Shown: one piece after another, positions 1 through 9,481 of the stretch | Layout of the letters: each line of letters starts with the position of its first letter | Position numbering within the stretch: position 1 is the first letter of the stretch | Notes under the pieces: generated by a model | Databases searched by the model: none | Told to the model about the DNA's origin: nothing | The model's input: only the letters and a program-made list of their open reading frames with translations | Translations under genes and position numbers: made by a program | From: Linnemannia hyalina | Taxonomy: Eukaryota > Mortierellomycota > Mortierellomycetes > Mortierellales > Mortierellaceae | NCBI GenBank assembly: GCA_019671135.1 | Contig: JAHRHY010000009.1 | Coordinates: 1,426,001 to 1,490,000, forward strand | Reading direction: 5' to 3' | Length of the DNA stretch: 64,000 bases

Positions 1-915
1 TTCTGGAGGACGGAGCCCTTACTCGCAATAGACAGCGCGTACACACTTGGTCGTCCTCTAGTTTTCATAAACCCTTTTGTTTTCATTCGTCTTACAGAAG
101 GGAAGTGCTGACATGGAGAGAGGACAATGTGATGTCACGAAGTGGGTTAGAGTGAATGGGTAGTTGATCTCTTTGACGTGAAAAAGCGAGCGATGAGAAG
201 ATGACTATGTTGAGTGAGATGTCGATGATGAGTGAAGAGAAGAAAAAGAGAAAAGGGGAAGAAACAGCCAAAGAGAACATAATAAATGTTCTTTGGTCGG
301 GGATATCACGAACACGAACGCGACAGCCTGAACGATGAATCTTGAGGTGAGCGATCCAACATATCATACGCATGAGCGCGTTCGTCTATCCCTCGCCGAG
401 TCCAACGTGCATGCCGTTTCTCGTTTGTCCGCAGCAAGTCTTGTTCAATTGTGATCTTACCTTAATAGCTTTGAAAGAGCGGGATGGACAACAAGGACAG
501 AAGTCAAAGACAGCGTTTTTAGTTCCACTTCCTCTCTTGCTTGCCAAGAACGAGGGATAAAGTCGATGCTCCTTTCGCCTCTCTCACGGCGTGATTTCTG
601 TCCCGCCCCTGGTATATCCATCTCCTAATTGCATCAGTGGGGTCGTGTGAAAAGTGCTTCCCTCAGAAGATATGTCATTCACCACTTTCCACGGCGTCTG
701 TTTGTGTACTATCCCACCTTCTCCCTCTTCTACTCCTGTGCAATTGAATTGCCTTCCCGTTCTGGACTCGATACGATATTTTTTCTGTTTCTTGGCGAAA
801 CCTAAATCGATGCGTTGCCAAGAATGCATTCTTGGCTTCTATTTCCCTCTTGTGCTCTCTACCTCACACACTTAGACAAAAGGAGTCGTCGACAACAAAC
901 ACACTAGGAGAAAAA
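1..915. other. no gene recognised at left edge
   Basis: Only short overlapping open frames without recognisable domains are seen on both strands. The last part (about 860-995) becomes pyrimidine-rich and serves as promoter and leader of the gene starting at 996. A distal exon or UTR of a gene outside the window cannot be excluded. Confidence 0.5.
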
Positions 916-924
916 TATATATAG
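916..924 (+). promoter_or_regulatory. TATA box of the gene at 996
   Basis: TATATATAG lies 80 nt upstream of the ATG at 996 and is followed by a CT-rich leader, which is a usual position for a fungal TATA element. Assignment is by position and consensus only. Confidence 0.55.
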
Positions 925-995
925 AGCGCACTCGCCCTTCTTTCTTTCCCATTCTTCATCCCTTCTTCTCTCTCACTCAACTAATTCGACTAAAA

Positions 996-2686
996 ATGGC
1001 CGTCCACTGCAACAACAGCAACTCGAGCAGTCAGTACCCATCCGTCTGCTGTGTCTACAACTCAGAGTCCCAGCCTCTGCTCGGTCACCACACCGGTCAT
1101 CATGCTTCTGGTAGTTCTCAGCATCAGCATCAGGCCCCATCACCGCCAGCGTATTATGTCGATATGAGCGGCGATAACAAGGGTGGTCACTGCACCTCTT
1201 CACATGCCCCCCTCCAGCAACAATGTAAGTGAGCGACATCCTTGCTTAATATTTACACAAACACTTTTCCTTCCTCTTTCTCTCGTATCTAATCATCTCA
1301 TTCCTTTTTTCGTCCAACATAGGCCACTGCCAGCAACACTACCACAACCACCACAACAGCGACAACCAAAGCGACTGCTCCAGGAGCCCCAGACAGAGGG
1401 ACACCCGATGCACTGGCATCCTCGTCGGCTTGTTCATTGTCTTTTTCATCATGTTTGCCTCATCCATTAACCCTGGCCCATTTCGACGCTCTGGACCCTG
1501 GAACGCCGCTTCAGGAAGCACCACTGCCAACCCCAACGGACTGGATTTGCTCTCAAATGACAGTAACAACCTCAACTTTGACCGGTGCCGCGATAACGCC
1601 ATCGACTGGGACGGACCCTCGACCTTCACGACTGAGGTCAAGAACTTCCGACTCAAGATTGGACAGGGAAATATCTTTTCGCGTGTCAATATCTCGACTG
1701 GTCCTGTTGCGGTCCCTACGCTTCATATCCTTGGTGAGGTCACGCCTTATGAGGATGACGTGAAGAACAACAAGCCTGCTGCTTCTCACGGAGAGAAGAT
1801 CGATATTGATTACTTGGGACTCCATGTAGAGATCGTCGAGTTGGACAACCAGTTCGATGCCCAGGTTTGGTACCATAACCGGGAAGTCGTCGACCCCCGC
1901 GACGGACAACACTACCGCGCCTGTGCTAGACTCTACTTTGAAGTCATCCTCCCCGAGTCCTTCACCTCCTATGGCTCCATCACCATCGACGGCCCTGTCG
2001 TCGTCATCAACGCTCAGGATCTGGAAAATGTCAAATTTGACCGTCTCCATTTCGGCTCCACTGTTGGCGAGATCTCGACCCGCGGCCGTATCCAGTCCGA
2101 TATCTTTGACGCCAAATCCAACACTGGCCGCGTTCGCGCAGACGCAATCCAGGTCGCTACTGCCGGCAAGCCCCTCGACATCCAAGTCTCTTCGGTCACC
2201 GGCAGCATTCAATTGACTGCCGAGACCACCGATGTCGATGCTTCACAAGAGAACCCCCACAAGGTCCACGTCTCTACCAACACCGGCCGCACCCAACTCA
2301 CCGTCCAACCTTCCACCTCCTCCTCCTCCACCATCGGCACCAAACACGGAAACCTGGACATCTCAACCACCGCCGTCACAGGATCGATCGACACCACCAC
2401 CATCCTCGCCTCTCAGGACCAGATCCTCACCCTGACCTCAAAGACCAACACCGGCTCTATCCGCAACCACATCTCGGACGCCTTCTTGGGACACTTCGCG
2501 CTCTCGACAAAGTGGGGCTCTACCCGTGTGGAGCCAGCCAAGGACTCCAAGAGCACGATTACCTACGATAAGTTGAATGCTCGTGAGAAGATTGGCACCA
2601 AGTCGCTGGAGGGTACTGAGGGTGTTGCGGGATTGATCGAGATTCGCACCGTTACTGGCAGCACTGCCCTCGAGTTCACCAACTAA
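996..2686 (+). CDS. type II membrane protein with DUF4097-like beta-rich ectodomain
   Basis: Two exons are inferred, 996-1224 and 1323-2686, giving 530 aa. The 98 bp intron starts GTAAGT and ends CATAG, and the split Cys codon keeps the frame. Residues 1-106 are hydrophilic and rich in Cys, His, Ser and Gln. One hydrophobic helix lies at about 107-126 (GILVGLFIVFFIMFASS), with no cleavable signal before it, so an N-in, C-out topology is likely. The remaining ~400 residues are beta-prone with recurring turn motifs (STVGEI, SNTGRV, SVTGSI, TNTGRT, AVTGSI, TNTGSI, TVTGST). That pattern matches the right-handed beta-helix-like DUF4097/putative-adhesin fold. No catalytic residues are recognised. 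The role is unknown; a cell-surface or wall-facing structural protein is an inference. Confidence 0.75.
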
Positions 2687-2803
2687 TCGAGAGGAAAACG
2701 CGCTCTATCTTGTAATGACCTTTACAAAAACAGCAGCAGCAACACTTAATGTATTACCACCACCCTTCTCCTTCACCTAAAACCATGTACATAATGATAT
2801 CAC

Positions 2804-2809
2804 AATAAA
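2804..2809 (+). terminator. poly(A) signal AATAAA
   Basis: AATAAA lies 118 nt after the stop codon at 2686 in AT-rich sequence. It is the best polyadenylation signal for the upstream membrane-protein gene. Confidence 0.5.
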
Positions 2810-3065
2810 ACAAAGAAATAACATAATGAAAAAGCGCGTTCGACAATGTATGCTTGTCCATGTGCGCGTGGCATGAAAAGTCGATAAATGAAAGAATGTC
2901 AATAAAGTAATGAAGGAATGTCAACAAAGTATCCCGTCACCATTGGGCGCCAAGAGCAATGTTCGGCCTTGTCGTACTCTTTCCGCCCCCACCTGCTTGT
3001 GAACAGACTTTGTTATTCTTCTGCTCTCATTGAGTATTGATTGCCGCGCCACCAGTCTCACGACA

Positions 3066-3071
3066 TATAAA
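3066..3071 (+). promoter_or_regulatory. TATA box of the F-box gene
   Basis: TATAAA lies 89 nt upstream of the chosen ATG at 3155. The interval to the start codon is CT-rich. The rest of the 2687-3154 gap holds the upstream gene's 3' end and nothing else recognisable. Confidence 0.5.
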
Positions 3072-3154
3072 CAGCACGCTCATCCTCCTCTCACTACCTT
3101 TTCAGCACCCCTCTCAGCCCTTCCCTCATACACCTCTCTTCCTTGTCTTTCTTC

Positions 3155-5524
3155 ATGTCCACACTCTCCAACAACACACCCCAAATATCCATCTTCGACA
3201 TCCCTCATATCCTCGATCTCATCTGCGAAGACCTCACTAAAGATCAACTCCTCACCTGCCTCGACGTCTCCCGCACCTGGCGCACAAACTTTACCCTACA
3301 AGCCCTCCGCTACGTCCGCTTCTCTAACCTCAACAGCCGCCAGACATGGACCGTCCTTCACAGCGCTGGACTCATCCGGTCACTTACCATTGATATCGCT
3401 GACGCGGGCTGGTTCTTGGATAACGCCTTTGGATCTTCTTATTACACCAACCTACAGGAACTCCACTGTGTCGACTTTAACTACCTTCAAAAACCCAGGC
3501 GGACAAGGCATTACCATATGCGACCGTCGATTGTTGACCAATCCCAGAATGCGCTGCAGTTAATCGAGTCCTGCCCCAATTTACACTCCCTCGCGGTCGA
3601 CCACCTCTCGCGCCAGTACCGGACTGACCATTTCACAGAGGATATATTCAAGTCTATCTACACCCACACCTCGCTTACCACGATCAAGATTCATCTGGAG
3701 AATGTGCCCCTCGAGTTCTCAACCGTCCTCATCAAGAGTCTTCCCGCAAACCTCAAGGACTTTGAGCTGTCTGTTTTGTGCTGGCTCCCCAGGGCTAGAC
3801 AGTTCGGCCGGTTCCCTGCTCCGAGACAGTTTTATCCTGAGGACGGGTATCCATGGCAGCAGCAAGAGCAGGGCTCTATGGAATCGTCGACATTCTCGGG
3901 AGCTCGAACTTTGCCGCTGGAACGACTTGCTCTCGGTGGATTGCATGAGAGGCGAAGACCAGGATGGGCGGTATTGTTGGCAAAACATACTGAGCCGGCG
4001 GTCGTCATTGATAATGTCGTTCTGAACCCCGGACGCAACACGAGTTATTATTCCAATGTCGGGTCGTATATCGGGAACGAGATAGTCGAGTCGATTGTGG
4101 GGCGGTCGACAGGGCTGCGACATTTGGTCCTGAAGGAGTACAGTGGATCATGGATCGATCTCCTCCAGTTTTTACTCGACAACTGCCCAGAACTGGAAAC
4201 CTTCGATGTCTCAGAAGACAGCTACCACTTCTACAACAACTCTACCTCCAACGGTACTCAGCTGAGGGGGTCCTTTGCTGCGCTGAAAGAGTTCCGTATG
4301 TCAGCCGCAATATCGAACCAGGTGTACATATCGGTGGCAAAGATGGTCCTCCGTTCAGCAGCTACCCTCGAAGTCGTCCGGATCGATCGTAATACCTGGG
4401 ATTCGACAGGAGAAGGCGCCCACCCCTTTCATATTGGCACCGCGATGAGCTGGACTCAGTGTACACGACTCAAAGAGCTAGGGATCTACCGAGACAGAGG
4501 GTCACAACATATGACGGACCACCCCTGGAACGTATCCCCTTCATTCTCGATCTGGGAACCCATCAAGGATTACTCGACCGTGTTTGGACAATTGGAGAAG
4601 CTGCAACTGTCGGTGAAGGAATCTCTGTGGCGGGAGTGTCCCGATCGAAACTACCATTGGGATGAGTACGATTACCACCACCACCACCACCACCACCACC
4701 ACCACGACTTCTATAGCATGGATCTCGACGAGAAGGATGACGAGGACTGGAAACCTCTGAAGGCTGTCGCCCAGACTAAGGAGGAGCGGACGCAAGAGCG
4801 CCAAAGACAACAGGTTGAGAGGAACCACCAACGGCCGTTTATTCTTTTGGCGCGGGAAGTCTTCGGTCGTCTTAAGGATCTTCAGCAACTGCGGGAGCTA
4901 GAGATCCACTGGGATGTGTGTTCGAGTATCTCTGAGATGTCGTTGGAGCATGCTTTGGAACTATTCCGTGAGACCGAGGTCAATGGCAGCAACAGCAATG
5001 GTGGATACGAACGGACATCGAAGGGCTGGTGGAAGGAAGTGACCCACGAAGACCTCATCTGGCTCTGTCTCCCTTGGCTTTCCCAACCCCACCTCCAGTC
5101 TTCCACTGTGCCTTCACACCTCATCAAAGCAGCAGCACGACAATATGAAAACAAGACCCGACTCCCCGCAGGTCCTCACGACATCCCTGACTGCATCAAC
5201 GAACGATCCCCCTGGTCCACAGGTGATATCTACAACGCCCGTGTAGGCCGCCAGTGGAAGGACTGGGACGATATCAACCAGGCCTGTCACCCATACGCAG
5301 AAGCTTGTCCGGGTTGCTCAAGATCGACCTTATCCTGTTTTTGGTACGGGGATACGTACACCAGTGTGGGTGTAAACCATGTGTTTCACAGTCGGGATTT
5401 TGAGATATTTGTGGAGGGGCTGGCAGGGAAGGAGGAGTCTGCTTGGGGGAGGAAGATGGCAACCAGGGGGGAGAATGGGCGGTATCGACAAAAGGTTGTT
5501 GGTAAGATGAACCAGAGGAAATGA
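3155..5524 (+). CDS. F-box protein (SCF substrate receptor-like)
   Basis: A single exon encodes 789 aa. The ATG at 3155 is chosen because the open frame upstream contains no earlier ATG. Residues ~10-50 match an F-box (IFDIPHILDLICEDLTKDQLLTC..VSRTWR), the Skp1-binding motif of SCF ubiquitin ligases. The rest has irregular Leu-rich repeats (for example LQELHCVDFNYLQ, LKEFRMSAAI, LEKLQLSVKE) like those of the many Mortierella F-box/LRR proteins, and probably forms the substrate-binding arm. A run of ten His residues encoded by pure CAC codons (4676-4705), followed by an Asp/Glu-rich stretch, interrupts it at about residue 508. The C-terminus has clustered Cys/Trp (ACPGCSRSTLSCFWYGD). The target is unknown. 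The stop overlaps an AATAAA. Confidence 0.8.
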   Translation: MSTLSNNTPQISIFDIPHILDLICEDLTKDQLLTCLDVSRTWRTNFTLQALRYVRFSNLNSRQTWTVLHSAGLIRSLTIDIADAGWFLDNAFGSSYYTNLQELHCVDFNYLQKPRRTRHYHMRPSIVDQSQNALQLIESCPNLHSLAVDHLSRQYRTDHFTEDIFKSIYTHTSLTTIKIHLENVPLEFSTVLIKSLPANLKDFELSVLCWLPRARQFGRFPAPRQFYPEDGYPWQQQEQGSMESSTFSGARTLPLERLALGGLHERRRPGWAVLLAKHTEPAVVIDNVVLNPGRNTSYYSNVGSYIGNEIVESIVGRSTGLRHLVLKEYSGSWIDLLQFLLDNCPELETFDVSEDSYHFYNNSTSNGTQLRGSFAALKEFRMSAAISNQVYISVAKMVLRSAATLEVVRIDRNTWDSTGEGAHPFHIGTAMSWTQCTRLKELGIYRDRGSQHMTDHPWNVSPSFSIWEPIKDYSTVFGQLEKLQLSVKESLWRECPDRNYHWDEYDYHHHHHHHHHHDFYSMDLDEKDDEDWKPLKAVAQTKEERTQERQRQQVERNHQRPFILLAREVFGRLKDLQQLRELEIHWDVCSSISEMSLEHALELFRETEVNGSNSNGGYERTSKGWWKEVTHEDLIWLCLPWLSQPHLQSSTVPSHLIKAAARQYENKTRLPAGPHDIPDCINERSPWSTGDIYNARVGRQWKDWDDINQACHPYAEACPGCSRSTLSCFWYGDTYTSVGVNHVFHSRDFEIFVEGLAGKEESAWGRKMATRGENGRYRQKVVGKMNQRK
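4676..4705 (+). repeat. (CAC)10 trinucleotide repeat, codes for His10
   Basis: Ten perfect CAC units lie inside the F-box gene and are translated as ten consecutive histidines. The length is likely polymorphic between strains because the codons are uniform. Confidence 0.95.
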
Positions 5525-5897
5525 ATAAACCGTGTGTTGTACTTCCTGATATCAATCAACGATAACCATATCAGTCTCACTGATTGACGAGTTGAACGCG
5601 TTAGTCTTGATGGGTGTCTGGGGGTGAAGTAAATGATGATCGTCCGTGTGTCAGTTGCTATCCTTTTTTTCATCTCCGAGAGCACTCGCTCAAACGGACT
5701 TGACAAGAAACAAAAAGCGAAATCCAAAATGCGTAAAATGCAGATTGCACAAACCAGCTCACAACGGATTCCGCCACATTTCCATCCCTCGACGCCACCA
5801 ACATAGAAAAGAGGCAAAGAACAATGACAGCAAAAAAAAAATTAACGCTCTTTCATTTCAGTTTTGTTTTATTTCCAATAAAACACCAACCACTCCT
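5525..5897. terminator. convergent 3' region with opposed poly(A) signals
   Basis: This 373 bp lies between the stops of the F-box gene (+) and the disordered protein gene (-). AATAAA on the plus strand at 5877-5882 and TTTATT at 5868-5873 (AATAAA on the minus strand) lie 4 bp apart. Another AATAAA (5524-5529) overlaps the F-box stop. No gene is seen. Confidence 0.5.
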
Positions 5898-8800
5898 TCA
5901 ACAAACGCTAGCACCCTCATCACAAACACTCTCTCGTCCCAACAACCGCTCCCCAATCCTCGCTCGCATCCTCTGAAACGTCGCACTCGGAACCGCCATC
6001 GAAGACGACAAGGATTTAGAAACCTTGCCGACGCGGCCCTTGGCCTTGTCGTCGCACTGCATCACATGGCCCGCAAAGGCTCTGAGCGAGTCCTGATCGG
6101 TGACTTGGAAGTCGCTGTTGCATGCCGTGCACATGAGCGCGATCCGAGTTGATTGAGGTGGGGAGAGGATTAGGTCTCGAGCGGTTTTTGTTGCATTGCC
6201 GGCTAAGAACATGATGTCCTCGTACGACGTACGTGTTGGGTGCCTGTCGCTGGTAGTGGTGTTGTGAGAATGTTGGTAATCCTGGGAAGAACGATCTTGC
6301 TCGGCGGCAGTTGTGAGAGATAAATGTGGTGGAGATCGAATCGATGTGGGCGTAGTTGGCGTGGTTGGACATGTCAAGATGGTTGACTGGGAAAATACAG
6401 AGCCTATTGGTGAAGTCGGACTAGGCAAAGCTGACACCGCTCTAGTTGCAGTGGAAGCGATGTCTTGCAGTGGCAGCCTGGCAAGTCGGATCAATTCGAT
6501 CGTCTTGTCGAGTCGGACCGAATGCGGTGCATGGTCGGACACAAACTTGACGCCCTTCTCAATCAATCGGCTCCGCTCCTGAGGCTTACTCGGGTCCCTG
6601 ATCATCGATGGAAAGGACATTTTCCTATCGATACTGTCGTTGCCTGTAGTACAACTAGCGCGTGTGGGTTTCTTCAGGATGGAGGCGATCGATGGGAGGG
6701 TGCTGTTTCCTGACGGACGGCGGTTCGGAATGGTGGGTCCTGCGGATGATCGAGTAGGGCTGGTTGATCCTGAAGCAGTCGAGGTTGCTGAAGAAATCTT
6801 GGTTGGCATATGAATCGGTGACGCGCGAGAGCCAGAGTTTACTCGAGGGTCATGCCCATCAGCAAAATGAGTCAGGTGCCTCCTACTCGCCTGTAGAACA
6901 GTCGTCTCTGTTGCTGTTGTAGAAGGACTGAGGGGCGAGGTAGGTGACGACAAAGACTCTGCGGTCTCCAAGACTTGCTCACTCGGAATGGTTGTCAGAC
7001 AAGGCTTCCACCTCTCGGCAACTCTTCCTCCTTTGGCTTGTGGAGGAAGCTCCCCCTGAGGCTGATGGTCCAGAAGGTCGTCGGTTATTGTATATTTTTC
7101 AGGTTTGATGCAGCGAGCATCCTCAAAGAACTGTTTCCCGTTCCTGCGCCGCATGTGCTGTTCCTGCTCCTGATGTGGTTCTTTTTCTAGAGCTGCCTCT
7201 TCCTTAATGGAAGTCAATTTTCTCAGACTACTTCTCTTCAGAGTACTTCCTCCGTCTAAACATATTGTCGCTAGGTTGTTGACTTGGTCGTCCTGGGGTG
7301 TCGTGGTTGCAGATGGAGAATGACTCGAGAGGTGTCCCTTCCTTGTGATGTGTTGATCTTGTTGGTGTCGAGGGGTGCGAGCCCACTGGTGTAACTTCAG
7401 GAACTCGGATATGTTTGTGTCCTGGGGTTGTCGCTCATTAGAGCGGCTGACAGGATTGGAGGGCGGAAACTGCTTGGTACGAAGAGAACGACACTTTGGC
7501 CTTGAGACAGGAACCGCATTGGACCCGAGGCATAAATGTTCGTCCTGGCCTCTGCTGGGATGCGCGTGGACAATGACCGAATCTGGCTGGATTTCGGGCG
7601 ATCGCAACCTAATGGACGCAAATGGTGTGGATGCCGACGGGGTCGTTGTAGTCGTTAAGCCGGTATGGAGAGTTGTCATCGGTCGCAGTGAGGTGGTGCT
7701 AGACGAAGCTTGTTGGAGAACTGCCGTGTCCTGGTATGGTGTCGAGTCTTCAGGTAAGTCGGCATAAAAGCTGCAATACCGGCTCATCTCCTGCACTTGA
7801 GAACTAACCTCAGCAGTGGATGGGTTATCCAGAGTAGCCATCACCTCCTCCCTGTCGTTGATCGACTTCCTGGTAACAAAGTCCTTTTCCTGTAAAAAGT
7901 GCTCCGAAATCGGCGACCGAATGACCTTGACCTGCCCAGAAGGATGGCGAGAAAGCGGTATCCCTTGATCTCCATTCAACAACTTCCCTCCTTCCTCGTC
8001 CTTGCTGTAGGAGTCGATCTCATAGACTGTTGGGAACTTGAGCCGTGGATTGGTTTGCTTGGGTTGGAGGAGCTTGATTCGAATGCCGGCTGAAGAGGGG
8101 AAGGTGTCGACTGCAGGGTCTTCTTTGTCGAAGTGGGTTGTGGTTCCTGAGGCGCCGAGGTGATTGTGGTGAGAATCGCCAGAGAACTGGTGCGGAGTGT
8201 CAGCTGGAACGTCATTCGTCTCCAAAGTTGCATCTTCTTTCCACAAGGGTTCCCCTGCTCTGGCAATGGTATCCCACCCGGTCGCCAGTCCCTGAGACCA
8301 AATAGCATCCCAGTCGATCTGCATGAGTACATACCAGAAACCGTCCTCGCTGCTCTGGTTCGGGTGTCGAATGGGCGGCGTTGACGGACAACAATCCTGC
8401 TGAATGTAATGATGCTGAGTGACCTTACTGCTCTGACTCAACGGCGTTGCAAGCCTTGCTGTCGGTCTCCTACTGCCGCTCATTTCATAGTGCTCCAGCA
8501 CCTGATCCAATAAAAGGCTTTTATGCCATTCATTGACCGCTTGACGCAGCATCTCAGCCCGGATCCGATGCCATTTCCGAACGCCGTCGACGTTATGTAC
8601 CCGGTGTCCGCATCCTGACGGCAGAGATGATCCGTCAGCGACGTCGAGTGCTGGTGTATGTGCCTCGATCAGAGTATTCGGTGGAGTGTGCGAAGGGAGT
8701 GGCGAATCCAGGCGGCTCTTCCACGCCTGAGGGTGTTCCTTCAAATCGTAAGTCGTAGAGGGTGTGCTGGACCCAATACAATCGTCGTTGTGGTGGTCAT

Positions 8801-9227
8801 GATCAACCCAGGTACGATCGTACATCATAATAAAGAGACCGTTAGGGCCGTGCAGCTTGGTGAGAGTGCAGACATAATGTCGGCTCTTGCTGCAGACCAG
8901 GGTATCTCGATGTGGTTTTGGGTGTTCGTATCGAAGAAAGGGTTGGTGCAACGTATCGCTAGTCTGTCTACCAGAAGGGCGACTGGATATCACTGAAGGG
9001 ATATGATAGATAGATAGGTGGATAGATAGATAGATAGTTAGACAGATAGGAGAAACACAAAAAAGTAAAAGGGGTTAGAGGAGCATTCGAATTGTCGCCT
9101 TTCTGTCTGTTCACAAGGTCGCTATGTGTGGTGTAACGGTACCTGGGGGGCAGATGTTGATCTTGGACACTGTGGAGCCAATGCCAACAGCTTCGGATCT
9201 GATGGTGATGTCGTGGGTTGTTGTCAT
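5898..9227 (-). CDS. large disordered protein with C-terminal UBZ-like CCHC zinc finger
   Basis: Two exons are inferred, 9227-9143 and 8992-5898, giving 1059 aa. Exon 1 (28 codons, starting MTTTHDITIRSEAV) ends at a GTACCG donor. Of the nearby AG sites only the CTTCAG acceptor before 8992 restores the frame. Residues ~45-100 (LHQPFLRYEHPKPHRDTL..., LTKLHGPNGLFIMMYDRTW) look folded, but I do not recognise a family. About 850 residues then follow that are rich in Ser, Thr, Pro and Gln and probably disordered. Near the C-terminus, CTACNSDF...HVMQCD gives C-x2-C-x17-H-x3-C, with an aromatic three residues after the second Cys. This resembles the UBZ1 ubiquitin-binding fingers of TAX1BP1/CALCOCO proteins with the last ligand changed to Cys. 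Function is unknown; ubiquitin binding is an inference. Confidence 0.65.
9005..9050. repeat. GATA/GACA microsatellite
   Basis: Imperfect tandem GATA units (gatagatagatagg...gatagatagatagatag) lie within the single intron of the minus-strand gene 5898-9227. They form part of the CTAT-rich pyrimidine tract before its 3' splice site. Confidence 0.8.
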
Positions 9228-9402
9228 GACGGTAACAGATAGAAGGAAGGTGTTTGGTGAAGGAAAAGAATGAAAAAGAGGCAAAGGACAATCAAAATCG
9301 CACTAGCATTTTTAAATAAGGGTGTGGACCTCGCGTCAACTGTGGATACTCCTCCACACCTGTCTTTGTTCATAGCAAGGGGGCGAAACGACAAAAGGAG
9401 CT

Positions 9403-9408
9403 TTTATT
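9403..9408 (-). terminator. poly(A) signal of the Myb/zinc-finger gene
   Basis: TTTATT on the plus strand reads AATAAA on the minus strand, 74 nt past the stop of the gene ending at 9482. Confidence 0.45.
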
Positions 9409-9481
9409 AAACGGGTTGGGGTAATGTACAAAGTAAGAGAGGGGAATACTAAAGATAATGGAATAATAAACAATGAGAACT

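Noticed and set aside
9120..9230. GTG at 8993 as start of the UBZ-like gene
   Set aside because: An ATG exon with canonical donor and phase-matched acceptor exists upstream; GTG starts are not expected in fungal nuclear genes.
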